From positions 2,356,001-2,420,000 of the forward strand of contig NC_080067.1 in assembly GCF_949987535.1 (NCBI RefSeq): a DNA stretch of 64,000 nucleotides, in the 5' to 3' direction. The DNA is from Balaenoptera acutorostrata (lineage: Eukaryota > Chordata > Mammalia > Artiodactyla > Balaenopteridae). Each line of letters starts with the position of its first letter. Position 1 is the first letter of the stretch. The translations under genes and the position numbers were made by a program. Of the stretch, positions 11,740-23,852 are shown piece after piece. The notes under the pieces are model-generated. The model was not told where the DNA came from and did no database searches. It worked only from the letters and a program-made list of their open reading frames with translations.

Positions 11740-11870
11740 ATGCCTGGGTTGCGGGTCAGAGGACCTGGGCTCTCACCTCAGCTCTAGGACTAGTTCTGTG
11801 CCTTTCGTTCTTACAACCTCTCTGAACCACAGCTTCTGCGTCAATGAACTGGAGGTAACCACTGTGGCTG
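11740..11870 (+). repeat. MIR relic
   Basis: 'ggtcagaggacctgggctct', 'tagttctgtgcctttc' and 'cctctctgaaccacagcttc' follow the MIR order in forward orientation. Confidence 0.65.
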
Positions 11871-11918
11871 GTTAAGTGAATATAAAGGTGTAACCTCCTT
11901 CCTAAACACAGAAATTTG

Positions 11919-11993
11919 TATTGGGTTGGTCAAAAACTTTGTTCTGGAACATCTTACAGAAAATCCCGAGCAAACTCTTTGGCCAACCCAGTA
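11919..11993. mobile_element. 75-bp mariner-type MITE
   Basis: The left end 'tattgggttggtcaaaaact' and the reverse complement of the right end, 'tactgggttggccaaagagt', are near-identical terminal inverted repeats bounded by TA, the mariner target. The interior is almost entirely inverted repeat, so the element is a near-perfect palindrome with no transposase. Related tiny mariner derivatives are known across artiodactyls and primates (MADE1-like). Confidence 0.88.
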
Positions 11994-11999
11994 GTTGCA

Positions 12000-12619
12000 T
12001 GGAGACTGCATCACGTCTAGCACGTCTTCGGGAATGACAGCTCTAAGGTTGTAGTGTGGACGGTGAGGCTGCTACCGAAGTGCTCCCTGTCTGCTCCTCC
12101 TCTGAGGACTTCTGGGAAGCCTGCCTTGGGGGAGGTTGTGGCCCCTGAGCTACTGTCTCTTTGGGATGTCACCAGCAGCAGCGGTCAGCTGTGATTTCTT
12201 TTTGCAGTCAACAAGAGAGGTGTGCCCAACCCTCGGCCACATTCGCTAGAGTTTCACAGGTGCAGGCCGGTCAGCCGGGGCTTGACAGGACAGAGCAATG
12301 CACACGGGTCGTACTACGGACAGGGCTGCATAGTCCACAACCCTAAAACACACCTTCTCCAACCACCAAGGAGCTCCAGAAGGAAACCATCGTGATCTGC
12401 CCTGAAGTATCAACTTCATAAGGTCCCAAACATACCCCAAAGAGGACAACTTAGAAACATTAAGTAGAGGTCACGGTATGTGTACTGCCAAGTGACTTGA
12501 TTGTTTTGAGAGGTGAAAGGCACTGGTATTTAAGACTGAGAGAAGAGGCTGGAGCTGCAGTAGAAAATCTGCTGGACTCAGCGGTCGCTAACTAAAACAC
12601 CCAATGAATGGAAGATGTT
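12000..12619. other. Unassigned single-copy sequence
   Basis: No repeat or gene is recognised; the frames present are under 70 codons. Confidence 0.45.
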
Positions 12620-12850
12620 GGCATTCTTCATTCCACAGGAGGCCACCTGAGGCCAGCTTAGAGGAGCGCAGGCCCTGCACACACCTTGATCCTTATCAGC
12701 AAGCCCGCCCTTGAACCATGGCTATAAAACTCCTCACCAAATCCTCCCGGGTCGGGACACACAGTTTTTCAGGGCAGGAGCCCACTGTGTCCTCCTTTGC
12801 CTGGCAAAGCAGTAAAGCTATTCTTCTACTTCACATACACACACAAAAAG
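12620..12850 (+). mobile_element. Possible endogenous retrovirus LTR remnant
   Basis: It has a TATA-like box 'ggctataaaac' near 12720, a downstream 'cgggacacacagtttttcag' segment, then 'caaagcagtaaagct', which resembles a degraded polyadenylation signal (AGTAAA for AATAAA) in the spacing of a retroviral R region. No internal viral genes follow. Borders are uncertain, and no TG/CA ends could be fixed. Confidence 0.4.
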
Positions 12851-13109
12851 GTCTGGACTAACTAGTCTTGCTTACCTGTAACAATGAAAGACATCTCTTT
12901 GTTTTGATCCATCCTCACCTACTATACTCTCTTGGATTCCTACTCTTCAGACCAAAAGAAATAAGCAATTCACCACTGTGGGCCAATGGAAGAGGTGATG
13001 CTAATATTCCTTAGGTAGAATATTGCTACCCTGCTCCCATAGCTTGCTCCCTAGCCAAGCTGTTCCAGAGAGCACGACCATGTAGCATACAGAGGTTCAC
13101 CATGTTGCT

Positions 13110-13135
13110 GGTGGTGGTGGTGGTGGGGTGAGGTG
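13110..13135. repeat. (GGT)n short tandem repeat
   Basis: Several consecutive GGT units followed by G-rich sequence. Confidence 0.75.
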
Positions 13136-13199
13136 GGTACAGCTCTATTTTGTATTCTGGACACACCTTTGGAGTAGAGAGAATATCCACCACAGGGCC

Positions 13200-13396
13200 A
13201 TGGTTCTCATGCAAACTTTAGCATCACCAGAATCACTTGAAGGGCTTGTTAAAACTTGAATTGCCTGGCCTCACTCTCAGAGGTTCTGATTCAGTTGGCC
13301 AGGGGTGGGTCAGAGGTCAGGCTTGAGAATCTGCCTTTCTGACAGGTTCCTAGATGCTGCTGCTGGTCCAAAGGATTAAACTTTGACAATCACTAC
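13200..13396 (-). mobile_element. MER20-like hAT-Charlie MITE
   Basis: The succession 'ttagcatcaccagaatcact', 'gaagggcttgttaaaac', 'ttctgattcagttggccagg' and 'ctttgacaatcactac' is the reverse of the same ~200-bp non-autonomous DNA transposon found forward at 42301. MER20 is my recollection of the family name. Confidence 0.65.
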
Positions 13397-13507
13397 TTTC
13401 AAGCCTTCTCAAACTTGAACACAGATGGACACGTGCAAGAGGGGGTGTATTTCCCAAAATGCATGTTTTCTTGTGTCTGATACCAACTCAAGTGACTTAG
13501 GCAAATC

Positions 13508-13740
13508 ATAATAGTTAATACATAGCTTTACTGTGTTACAGGCACAATTTTAAGTGCTAAATGTATTAACTCATTTAATTCTCATGAAAATCTTATAAGA
13601 GGGGTAGTTAGTATATGATCGTCTGTATTTGGCAAATGTACCCCAGATAAGTAACTTTCCTAAGGTTACACAGCTAAAGCTGGAAGTAGAGTTGGGGTCT
13701 GAACACAGGAATTTTGGCACCAGAGGCTGTGACCCCTATT
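13508..13740 (-). repeat. MIR, near full length
   Basis: Reverse-oriented MIR from 'gttaatacatagctttactg' through 'attaactcatttaattctca', 'gtaactttcctaaggttaca' and 'cagctaaagctggaagtaga' to 'aggctgtgacccctattcac'. About 230 bp. Confidence 0.8.
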
Positions 13741-15644
13741 CACACTGCCTCTCCCTCCCACCCCCTTTCTTTCTCAATTTTGTCCTTGTCCTGGGCAAAT
13801 GACAACATGCCTTTAAGAGGGCACTTGGGAACATCCCTGAATGCAATCCTAACAGCCTCAAGACTGTCAGATGGTAGCTTTTCTCAAGTTTAGTTTTATA
13901 CCTCGTAACTGCAACAGAGCACAGCTTCTCATCTGCAGATACCCTGACATTTTGGGAGTATCCTGGACTCAATAATTATTTTACAAGTGATGTAGAATGA
14001 CTTCACGAATAGAAAAATGGAAACCTGAGTGAAGGAAGATAAATAATAAACAGGAAAGAGAAAATAATAAAGAGGAAGAAGGGTGAAAATAACCAGATGG
14101 AAAGGTCGAGGTAGATCAAACATGGGAAATCAGGATTCTACAGGAGAAACAGTCCTGAGAATTAAACATACATGATATAAAAGTTTAAGTGTGCTGCTGT
14201 CACACTGAGAAAATAGAAATTTAAAAGCTCAGAGTAAATCCAGTCAAGAGGAGAGAACACAGGAAACAAGGAGGACGGGAGATTAGGAGGGAGAGGAGAC
14301 AAGTGATGCCATAAACTGGGTTTCGAACTCCTGTTATAATTGGGCATTTATGCTATGTCAACATTCTTCTTTATCCTTAGCGTATTTTGCAATCTTTTAA
14401 ATACAGGAAGCGCCGTTTGATTTTGTCCCAACTCTGGCCACTCAAGTCCTGGTTGCTTGTTTATTTTTTCTTTTGCAAAAGAAGTTTCACTAAAGGTTGG
14501 CATATGGGATAAATCTTTTAGAGGAAAGAGAGGGGAAAATAATTCAACGGGAAGGAAGGATTCATTATGACAGGGTCCAGGTCAGGGAAATGGCCACATA
14601 GCTGCATTCCTAAGAGCAAAGGCCTACGAGAAACTAAACCTGCATGAAGGCTGTTTGCTCTGCCCTGGGATTGAGCTGGGGTCACTCCAGAGGCCAGTCT
14701 CAGAGCCTGAGACTCTGAACGTTCTGTTTTAGATTAGAGCCGGGTTCACCCAAGGGGTACAGTGCGGGGAAGAATACGGCTGAGGTCAGCTCTCGTCCGA
14801 GGGCCTGAGTCCAGCATGGGAGCATCCCCACTCTGGAGCCTCTCTGGAAGGTGGTTGGCAAAGGATGGGGGGGCGGGAGGGAAGGGGAGGAGTGTTGCCT
14901 TTCATTCACCTTTTCCCCACTAGTAGTCAGATTCTTCTCTTTACATTTCTCTTTTGGTGTAATAGGAAACTCTTGAATTTTAAAATGGAATGCTTGCAAA
15001 ATTTATCTTTCCTCCAAAACTAGTTCCTATCCAGTTCAGCATAATTTTCCAGCCACGCAGCTTACAAAGTCACTTTTCCTGCAAAGTCGTTCAGCATCTG
15101 TCCTCAGGGGATCTGTCTCCCTCCTCCCTCAGCCCCTTCCATCCTGGACGAGAGTTATCCGTGAGGCCATAGTACTATACTTCCTTGAATCCAAGTCACC
15201 TCTGAGTGTAAGAACCAGGCATCGTTATTTCATATGCCACTAAGAAAAAAGCATCTGCCAATTCATGCTGAATCACTGGTTGTGAGATGTATCTCCAATC
15301 CAGAGATGTTACCACGTCATATAAAAACTTAGAGTCCATGTAATGTGGCATCGCCTCTGCAGGATGGTAAGCTCTTTGCTAGTAGGACTGCGCCTCAGAC
15401 TCTTTTCTCTTAGGTCACCCCCAAGGCAGAGGATAGCTTTTTGTATTTCCCAAGCTAGCTTGCTAACAATTTTGATTGAACTGAGAGAGAGGGAAGAGAG
15501 AGAGAGGAGAGAGAGAGAGAGTTTGATCATGAATATTTGCATAGCTAGCATTTGTATGCTATACTACAAAATTTGCATACCCATTTCGTCCTTAAGTTTT
15601 CCCAAGAAATTCAGGAACCGCAGATACTGAATTTTCCTGTCTTA
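13741..15644. other. Single-copy sequence with purine-rich strand
   Basis: Nothing is recognised apart from the GA tract listed separately. 14010-14300 is strongly purine-biased on the plus strand. A minus frame of 99 codons at 14700-14999 has no known domain. Confidence 0.45.
15482..15520. repeat. (GA)n microsatellite
   Basis: An interrupted GA/GAA purine run; antisense frames here read as serine/leucine repeats and are artefacts. Confidence 0.85.
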
Positions 15645-15770
15645 CATGCGACCAGCCTGAGGCTCAGGGATGTGATCTGATACACCCATGGTCAAGTCAC
15701 CAGTAAGAGTGGAAACTAGGACTTGGAGCCAGGTCTGAGTCTAGCTTTTGCTTTCCATGCTCAGGAAATA
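15645..15770 (-). repeat. MIR relic
   Basis: 'caagtcaccagtaagagtgg' followed by 'ggacttggagccaggtctga' and a 'ctttccatgctcagg' end match reverse MIR. Confidence 0.55.
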
Positions 15771-17109
15771 GTAGAAAGTATAGAGATTGCTCACTGCCCA
15801 TCCCAGCTCCTGAGGAAAGCCCTGCCTCTGATTAGAGAACGAGGGCCGCTTCTGTGCCCCCGTGTGCTCTGGCAAGAGGCGCCTTGCTTTACCTCCGTGG
15901 CAGGTCCCTGTCGATGCGCGGTGCTGGGAGCTGCTGGTAGGGAGCCTGTGCGCGCCGAGACTGTCTAAACTGACCATTAAGTGGCAGTGAAGTAACACAG
16001 GGGAGCGACAGGTCAGTAAATCCCCAACGACTTGTGCTGCCTGCGAGGGGCAAGCAGTGCTGAGGGTTGTGTTTTCACAAAGTCAATTTTACAAGCGATC
16101 TTAAATAATTAGAGAAGACGCCACCATAGAGCGGATATTCTACATTCATGTAATAGCCTCAGCATTCATCTCATTGGTTGCTTTTGTTCGATAGTACCCG
16201 TGGATTTTATTCTCCCAAGCAGCTATCTTCTCTGATAGCGTCTTTATGAGATGCTGAAATGCTACCTTATGAGGAACCAAGACACACATTCTTATCAGTG
16301 TTTTACAGACTAAAGACCCTGAAGTTACCTATTAGCAGAGTCTTCATGAAGCTCAGCTTTTCCTTTAATTCTCTAATGGGAAGAACTTAAAATATTTGGG
16401 GGATCGATAAATCAGGGGAGGGGGTAGGTACCATACATACTAATCACAGAAGTTGGAGGAAAAATAAAAACTGTCTACAATGGGTTTATGACAACAGCAA
16501 AGAACATTTAGATAAATGTAGGTTTTCCCTTTAAGTTTCTAGCCTTCTGGGTGATGCTTATTTTTCCTTTATAAAGTTTAAATACAATGGATCTTCTGTT
16601 GACATCAAACACCATTTACAATGCATCGCAGGGGTCCACTGGGGACAGGTTTTCTTTAGGGACTCAGGGTCCAGAGGCATCGGGTGGCTTCCGTCAGGTA
16701 GAGGGAGCCTCTCTGGCTTGTGAGGAAGATGCTGTAAACCCACGTTTGCCCTGGGATGCCGCGGGTCCCATCTGTTCCCTCAAGTGCCTACATAAACGAA
16801 GTTTCTGCAAGCCATCCGCAAAGGGCCCTCGTGCGTGCATACCGGCGTCTTGTGCTAATGCAATGTGGTGATTTTGCAACTTCCAATAAGGTTCCTTTTA
16901 ATTGTCATCGTTAAGATCAAATGCTTTGCAGCTGTCTCTCTTTTGCAAAGTTGAAAACATGACTTTGATGGTGGACGTGATGAAGTCTCATGTTCTGTTT
17001 TCTCACCTGAACTAGTCCCTACATCTAGTATGTGCTTAACAAAAATTTTATTTATTTTTTTTAAACTGTGACTAGGAAGAAGTGGTGGGAAAAAATATAA
17101 GAATCTCAG
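15771..17109. other. Single-copy sequence, one possible L2 tail
   Basis: Mostly unassigned. 17000-17050 ('tctagtatgtgcttaacaaa') may be a short L2 3' end, and around 16290-16340 there may be a MIR fragment; neither is firm. No supported gene. Confidence 0.4.
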
Positions 17110-17245
17110 ATTAAAAAGTGGGTTCTGGCTATTGCTCGGCTATTGAAGAGCCGTGTGACTGAATCCCCAGACTTCTTCTTCCCCTTTTGTAAAATGGGCA
17201 TGTTGATTAAGTGACTCCAAGGTCCCTACCGGTTCTAAAATGTGG
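17110..17245 (+). repeat. MIR-like relic
   Basis: 'gccgtgtgactgaatcccca', 'ttttgtaaaatgggcatgtt' and 'gactccaaggtccctaccgg' fit the right half of a MIR-type element in forward orientation. Confidence 0.5.
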
Positions 17246-18547
17246 GTTCTATATTTTAACCATATTCCTCTCATAGCTAATTCTAACCTTGTTTGAATTT
17301 TCTTATCTAGGGAACATGACACAATTTGGAAATTATGTCCCCTTCCTTTTCCTTTACAATCCCAACTAAAGTTTTATATAAACCAGCCCAGGGAGCTGCA
17401 GTTATCATTAATCACCGATTTTAATGAAACCACATACTATAAAAGATGACTTAATTAACTCTGGCTGGTAATTTTTATCTGCTTAAGAAACCTTATGTCC
17501 TATTACCATACTTTAAGTAAAAATTAAAAAGCAATTTATCTTAAGAGATATCTGACCTACACAGTGGCATCCACATGCCTTGTGTGTAAGAACGCTTCTA
17601 TTCTGTTAGGATTGTTGATACCACCTCCACATAGGCCTATCTGCACGTTTCTCCCTCTGTCTGCCTTGCAGAGGACAAAAGCAGTGCGCAGCTCTGAACA
17701 CTGTTTTGTCCAGTCCCCTTTTTGATATGGTTGGTGTTTAGTCTGACGTTTGAAAAGCAAAGAAAGGACAATTAGACAAAGTCCAGGAATACCTGTTCTT
17801 TGAGTGCTGATAAGCTCAATTGCGTGGGGCATGTCTGAGCAGAATCTGTCATTAACACAATGTACTATTTGTCCAAACATCTGCAGGTCACATAATTTCT
17901 CTTCAAGACAGTGAGAGCAAAAGCAAAACCAAGACGGGTTATTAATCACTTACTCAGTATTTCTCAAGCAACACTGAAAAAAAAAAAAAAAAGAGCTAAC
18001 ATAATGGATTGAAAGAAGATTACACAGAAGAAAAACAAGGCATTTTTCATTATTGTGAAATGAGCCCACCCAGGTACCACGTGGTGTACTTGGTGAGCTC
18101 TGGGGGCCATGAGAAGTTGGAAACAGGACCAGTGCCTCACGAAGGACACCCTGGTAGCTCTCATTTCCTCCAGAAGGAAATGGAAGTTCAGATGTGCATG
18201 TCATCAATATTTGTGTTGGAACTGCTTCCACCAGGGGTGTGGGAACCCACATGGATGCAATGAGCCAAACAGTCCTTGGGACACCTGACAGCATCAGACA
18301 CAGGTAGACCTGGGGAGAAAAATCCGAGCGTCCATTAATGCCAAGTGAAAAGAGAGCATGTGGGTTCTTGGCCATCCACAGCTGTCGAGGTGATGGGGAA
18401 TTGCATAGGTAGGTGCACTTTTACACATCTATTGGCAAAAGCCTGTTTCCAAATTTAAAAATCCAGTACTCAGGAACAGCAGGTATATTGTTGACCCTCC
18501 CAGGAGGACTTCAGTTTCAGGGCAAGGCATGGATTAGAAGGTGACAT
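17246..18547. other. Single-copy sequence with an unexplained 130-codon minus frame
   Basis: 17557-17949 (minus) is open for 130 codons and cysteine-rich, but no domain is recognised. It overlaps nothing known and lacks visible splice or promoter context. A 16-A run at 17978-17993 follows on the plus strand, yet no flanking duplication or AATAAA was found, so a retrocopy is not supported. Function unknown; probably a chance frame. Confidence 0.35.
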
Positions 18548-18562
18548 AAAGACATGGTTGTA

Positions 18563-18903
18563 GATTCCGCAGCGAAAAAAAGTCATACAAATGAGCTTAT
18601 TTACAAAACAGAAACAGACTCACAGACTTAGAGAATGAACTCATGATTACCAACAGGGAAACGTGAGGGGAGGGATAAACTGGGAGTTTGGGATTGACAT
18701 ATACACACTACTATATATAAAATAGATAACCAACAAGGACCTACTATATAGCACAGGGAACTCTACTAAATAGTCTGTAATAACCTAAATGGGAAAAGGA
18801 TTTGAAAAAGAATAGATTATGTATAACTGAATCACTTTGCTGTACACCTGAAACTAGCACATTTTAAATCAACTGTATCCCAATATAAAATAAAAATTTT
18901 AAA
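18563..18903 (+). mobile_element. L1 3'UTR tail, second 3'UTR lineage
   Basis: The 3'UTR contains 'ttacaaaacagaaacagact', 'gggagtttgggattgacata' and 'atagataaccaacaaggacc', ending in an A-rich tail. A perfect 15-bp target-site duplication (AAAGACATGGTTGTA) flanks it at 18548-18562 and 18904-18918. The sequence after the GGGATTGACATAT block differs from the copies at 222 and 27254, so this is another L1 subfamily. Confidence 0.94.
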
Positions 18904-18918
18904 AAAGACATGGTTGTA

Positions 18919-19282
18919 TCTGGGGCCATAAAGGCTGGTAATTACTCACAGAGGCAAAAATTTCTTTTTCTTCAGTATTCTCCACACTCACAAAAGATAA
19001 CATTTTGAGACAAACTGGAATTGTGTCGTATCACATGTAGCCCGCAAACATTCGAGGAGCCCCTGCCCTGGGTTACGCACCAGACACTTTTCTGGGTGGT
19101 TGACACAAGCCCGAAGGGAGGGAGGGAGGTTGTTTTGTGGTGGGTAGAGGAATGGTGAGATCTCCAAAGTGAGATGAGAAAAATGCCATTTGATGTGGCT
19201 GATTCTACACAAGTAAAGCATAATAGCTCGTCTAGGTGGTTTTCTTCAACAGTGCAATACATTAGATCTGCAATAAAGGCGG
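18919..19282. other. Unassigned single-copy sequence
   Basis: No gene or repeat is recognised; two overlapping minus frames under 100 codons are unsupported. Confidence 0.45.
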
Positions 19283-19487
19283 GGTTTTAAGGGCTTTACA
19301 TGGATTAACTCATTTGCTCCTCCTTAATTCTGGAGAGGTAGATGTAACATATCCCCGTTTCATAGATGAGAACTTGACCCACGGGGAGTTTCCGTAATGT
19401 CTTTCAAGCCCACATAGCTAATAAGTGGCTGGTGGAAACTTGAATCCTGGGAATCTAACTTTGGAGTCCGTGCTTTTAATCATTCTC
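19283..19487 (-). repeat. MIR, near full length
   Basis: Reverse MIR: 'gctttacatggattaactca', 'cgtttcatagatgagaactt', 'cccacatagctaataagtgg', 'actttggagtccgtgctttt'. Confidence 0.8.
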
Positions 19488-21548
19488 ACTCAAAGAAATG
19501 GTATGGCTAAATGACTGAGGCTGATCACAAATAGAACCTCAATTTTGACCGTGGTACATGTGTCCCAGCATACATGTGTATGTTCACACATAGAGAGTTT
19601 AGAGGTAGGTATAAGGGATTGTAGAAGTTCTCAGATTCTCTCACCCAATAGGTGGTGATCATCTGTTAACTGATGGATAACAAAATGTAGGCCCCCAAAG
19701 GATCCAAGTTTGCGCCCAACAAATGTGTTCATTATTTAACTCAAAAGTGTAAAATGGTACTTCTTGAACCTCAACAATTAGTCGTAAGAGCCAAAGGGCC
19801 CAAGAAACTACCACTTTGCTTGACTCGACAATCACCACGTAACTGCAGAGCTTCCGAGTAAGGTGGTAATCACTGGTATGAAAACAGGGCATTGGTACAG
19901 GAAATCTCACAGTTAAGGATGGATGGCTGTGATGTTGCCTACAACACCCATGGTTCTCTAGACAGAAAACAGATTATCATCAGTAGGAGGTAATTCAACT
20001 CCAGTGACAGGGTGGTGGAAATACATCGTTATCACTGAGAAGGCGCTGGTTCACCTACTGTGCGTAGGGTCCTATATTGACTTCCTTGTTTGAAGCTAAT
20101 GATTTTTCAGAGGTGGAATATGCTGGTGGAGGCTCACTTTCCAGGCTTTATTTTCCCCTTGGCAGAAACCCTGTAATGGTTTTGGTGCCTAGCACTTTGG
20201 AGTAATGATTTTTCATTGCTTTTTGACAACCTGGTTTATTTCTCTCTGCTTTAAGTTTTCAGGAAAGTCTATTCTCAGCCTGGAAGATCATCAGCGCTTC
20301 CTGCACTAAATAAAAAGTATGGGTTTCAGAAAAGATACTGGGGAAAAAGAAGAAACATAAAATAATCTTTGGGTCTTCCCTGTGGACTTTTTCTGGGTGT
20401 GGTTCTGTAGTTCTTCTCTAGGCAAAGTCAAGGTTAGAAGTGCTGGGTGTGGCTAAATTTCTGCTAAAGTCATTCATACCTGAAGAGAGACACCTTGTGC
20501 CGTTTGAGGAGAGAACATACCTGTTAGGCTGGACCCATTCATTCCAGAGAGGGGGTCTGTGGGGATGGCCTCCAGTTGCCCCTATGGGCCCTCTCCCCAC
20601 TCTTCGTGCCCCAGGAGGCTACATCTGCTCTGGCTTCTGGTTGGAGAACAATTAGCAGGTGGAAGGGCGCCCCCAGTCCCCTCGCCGTTGGGGCAGCAGG
20701 TTGGGGGCTTCGTGAGGGAGGCCCCAGCTCCTGTGGAGCCGCCTCTGCTGTCAGCTCCACGTCAGCAGCTGCCTCCTTCCCCTCCCGTTTCCTCCCCTCC
20801 CGCTTCAGTCTGGGCACGAGAAGGAAGCCCTGATCGTCCTTAGCGCCAGGATGCTTCTGCAACTCTTCACCCTACTCGCACCTTTAGATTCTCCTCAACT
20901 AGCCAAACTCTTTCCTGTTGGGAACTTAACCTGATGCAAAGTCCCGTCCTGGGACCACTGGTCCTGAGACCTGCCCCCTGTGCCCAGGCGTCAGACCTCA
21001 CTTCCCGTCTGCCCTGTACCTTGGTGCACAGGGTGTGCACGGCACCGTGGACGGGTCTTCGTGTGTGACTGTGCTCGCCAGGTGCTGACCAGGTCCCCAG
21101 CCCTCCTCCTCGAACCATGCACCCCGCCCAGACCCCTGCTGGGGCCTCGGAAGGCTAAGGAGGATTCCCATTTGAACTGAACTTCGTTTGCCAGTGGCTC
21201 GAAATTTCAAAATACACCTGAGGACTTAATGTGATCACAAGTCTCCTTCACGTTTTTTGTAATTTAATACATCATGGTTTCCCAACCACGTACTCTGTCC
21301 AGTCAGGTATTGCCCTGGCTTCTCCTCTGTGAGCTCATTCTTTTCCTGTCTGTCCACTGCCTGGGGCAGGATGTCAAACCACGACAAAGGAAAACGGCTC
21401 CTCAGTCTGGACATGGTTCCAGTCACGGACGGGTATCAGCACAAAGTTAGAAAGGATGGTGAGAGTTTTCGTGGTCCACTCCCTGCCCTGGGAGAAGAAG
21501 GGGGTCCACAGCCCCCTTGTTCAATTACCAGAAGAGAACAAGACCCAG
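19488..21548. other. Single-copy sequence, GC-rich towards the right
   Basis: No repeat is recognised. 20560-21180 is GC-rich, with overlapping frames of up to 107 codons on both strands. The plus-strand stretch near 20760-20810 is a C+T-rich run. No gene can be supported. Confidence 0.4.
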
Positions 21549-21560
21549 AATGCAGATCTT

Positions 21561-22392
21561 GGATTTTTTTTTTTTTTTTACTTAAGTATAGTTGCTGTAC
21601 AACATTATATAAGTTACCAGTGTACAATATAGTGATTCACAATTTTTAAAGGTTATACTCCATTTATAGTTATTATAAAATATTGGCTAAATTCCCTGTG
21701 TTGTACAATATATCCTTGTAGCTTATTTTAGATCTAATAGTTTGTACCCTGTTCCTATATTGCCCCTCCCCGCTTCCCTCTCCCTACTGGTAACCACTAG
21801 TTTGTTCTCTATATCTGTGAGTCTGCTTCTTTTTTGTTAAATTCACTAGTTTGTTGTATTTTTTAGATTCCACATATACGTGATATCATACAACATTTGT
21901 CTTTTTCTGTCTGACTTATTTCACTTAGCATAATCCTCTCTAAGTCCAACCATGCTGCTGCAAATGGCAAAATTTTGTTCTTTTTAATAGCTGAGTAGTA
22001 TTCCATTTTATATCTATCTATCTATCTAAAATGTCTTCTTTATCCATTCATCTGCTGATGGACACTTAGGTTGCTTCCGTATCTTGGCAATTGTAAATAA
22101 CGCTGCTATGAGCATTGGGGTGCATGTATCTTTTTTAATTAGTGTTTTTGTTTTCTTTGGACATATGCCCAGGAGTGGGATTGCTGGGTCATACGGTAGT
22201 TCTACTTTTAGTTTTGTAAGGAGCCTCCATACCGTTCTCCATAGTGGCTGCACCCATTTACATTCCCACAACAGTGTAGGAGGGCTCCCTTTTCTCCACA
22301 CCCTCTCCAGCGCTTGCTATTTGTGTTCTTTTTGATGACAACCATTCTGACAGGTGCGAGGTGATATCTCCTGTGGTTTTGATTTGTACCAA
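21561..22392 (-). mobile_element. 5'-truncated L1, 3'UTR and ORF2 end
   Basis: Poly-T at left, 3'UTR, then the ORF2 C-terminus in reverse (22026-22301 encodes residues such as [20 protein letters not shown]). A perfect 12-bp duplication (AATGCAGATCTT) flanks it at 21549-21560 and 22393-22404. A short TATC tandem repeat lies near 22010-22027. Confidence 0.95.
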
Positions 22393-22599
22393 AATGCAGA
22401 TCTTAAGATCATGAAGCAATTAGTTAAGTGCTTTAGAACATTGGGCATCTGGCCTGCAGACTGGACTTTCTAGCTAGAAGTGATTAGAGGAGAGGAAACA
22501 TTTAGTATCTCTCAACACTAATAAGATTGTTTATTCTGACCTCTGGGAGCTGCTTTTCATTCCTTGTCTTTCCAGCACAACAAAAGCAAGGTCTTTCCT

Positions 22600-23300
22600 G
22601 TGTCTTCTAATGTCCTTCACTGTTTTTCTGGGCCCTCCTCATTCACCGGGCCCTCTTTCTTGGTTTCTTCTGTTGACGTCTCCTCTGACAGAACTCCCAG
22701 CGTGTGGGCCCCAAGCTCAGTCCTGGGGCCCCTTTGCTCTCTGCTCTCCTATTCTCTCTCCTCTGTCCCGCCCTCCGTCCTTCCCTCCCTCAGAAATCTC
22801 ATCTTGACCAAGTTTTCAAAACCAGCTGCATGCCAACGATTCAAAAACTGTACCTCTAGCCTGACCACTCTCCTGGGCTCCAGACTGTATAGCTAACAGC
22901 TTGCTTGACCTCTTTCCTCCATGGATGTCTCTAGACATTTCAACAAACACACCACATCAGAACATGTGCCCTTCCTCCTTGCTCTGCCCTCCACCCAACC
23001 TTGCTCCTGCATCTTTCTCCATGTCAGTAAGAGATGCCACGAATTACCAGTTGCTCAGGCCACTAACCTTCTTTGATTCTTCTCTTTCTCTTACATCCAC
23101 ACTTCTAACCCATCAGTAAATCCTGTGATTCCACCCCCAACACATATTCCAAATTCACTCACGTCTGTCTCTCTGCACCTAGAGACCACCATGTCCTCTT
23201 GCCTGGAGCACAGCACAGCCCCCTAACTGGCCTCTTGCCTTCCACTATTACCTCTCCTACCAAAAACTCTCCTCATAGTAGGCAGAGAGTGCTTTATTAA
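22600..23300 (+). repeat. L2-like ancient LINE relic
   Basis: Segments 'agttgctcaggccactaacc', 'ttgattcttctctttctctt', 'aacccatcagtaaatcctgt' and 'ccccctaactggcctcttgc' follow the same old LINE relic seen at 7590. Open frames at 22564-23119 run through it but are broken and untypical of genes. Confidence 0.5.
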
Positions 23301-23303
23301 ACC

Positions 23304-23507
23304 CAGTTGTTCTCATCTGGGGGTGCTTTTGTACCCCAGAGGATGTTTGGCAATGTCTGGAGATACTGTTGGTTGTCACAGCTGGGGAGAGTGGGTTCTA
23401 GCCAGGAACGCTGCTAAACCTCTTCCTACGCACAGGGCACCCCGTCCACCCCAAACAAAGAACTGTCTGGCCCCAAATGCCAACAGTGCTGAGGCTGAGA
23501 AACCCTG
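23304..23507 (+). mobile_element. MER5A-type hAT MITE
   Basis: Start 'cagttgttctcatctggggg', middle 'tttggcaatgtctggagata' and 'ggttgtcacagctggggaga', end 'gctgaggctgagaaaccctg' match the non-autonomous Charlie derivative MER5A along its full ~190-bp length. Confidence 0.85.
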
Positions 23508-23852
23508 ATCTAAATGGACATCAGACCATGCCATGCATCCTCAAGAACGATATTTGTTCCAGGACCAACATTTGTTCCAAAAACACTTAATGAACACCTC
23601 CCATAGGACAGGCACTGTGCTCACCTCTGACTATTTGCCATCTTTTCCGTACTGGTTCGCTTGCAGAGTCATTCATTTGTGCATTACTTCAATAGGCAGC
23701 ATGTCAGAAACCATGGAAGGGGCTTTGGTCTTAACAGTGACAGAGAAATGTCTCTAGTCCTTGAGACACCCTTGGACTTGACTTGCCAACATCGGTGTCC
23801 AAGGAATCAAATATGATGGTTTCCTTCTCTATGCTTTGCCCCATCAGCATTA

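Noticed and set aside
12620..12850. Host promoter with TATA box
   Set aside because: The TATA-like and polyadenylation-like signals occur in retroviral LTR spacing and no coding exon follows.
17978..17993. Poly(A) tail of a processed pseudogene
   Set aside because: No AATAAA upstream and no matching flanks, unlike the clear case at 43247-43540.
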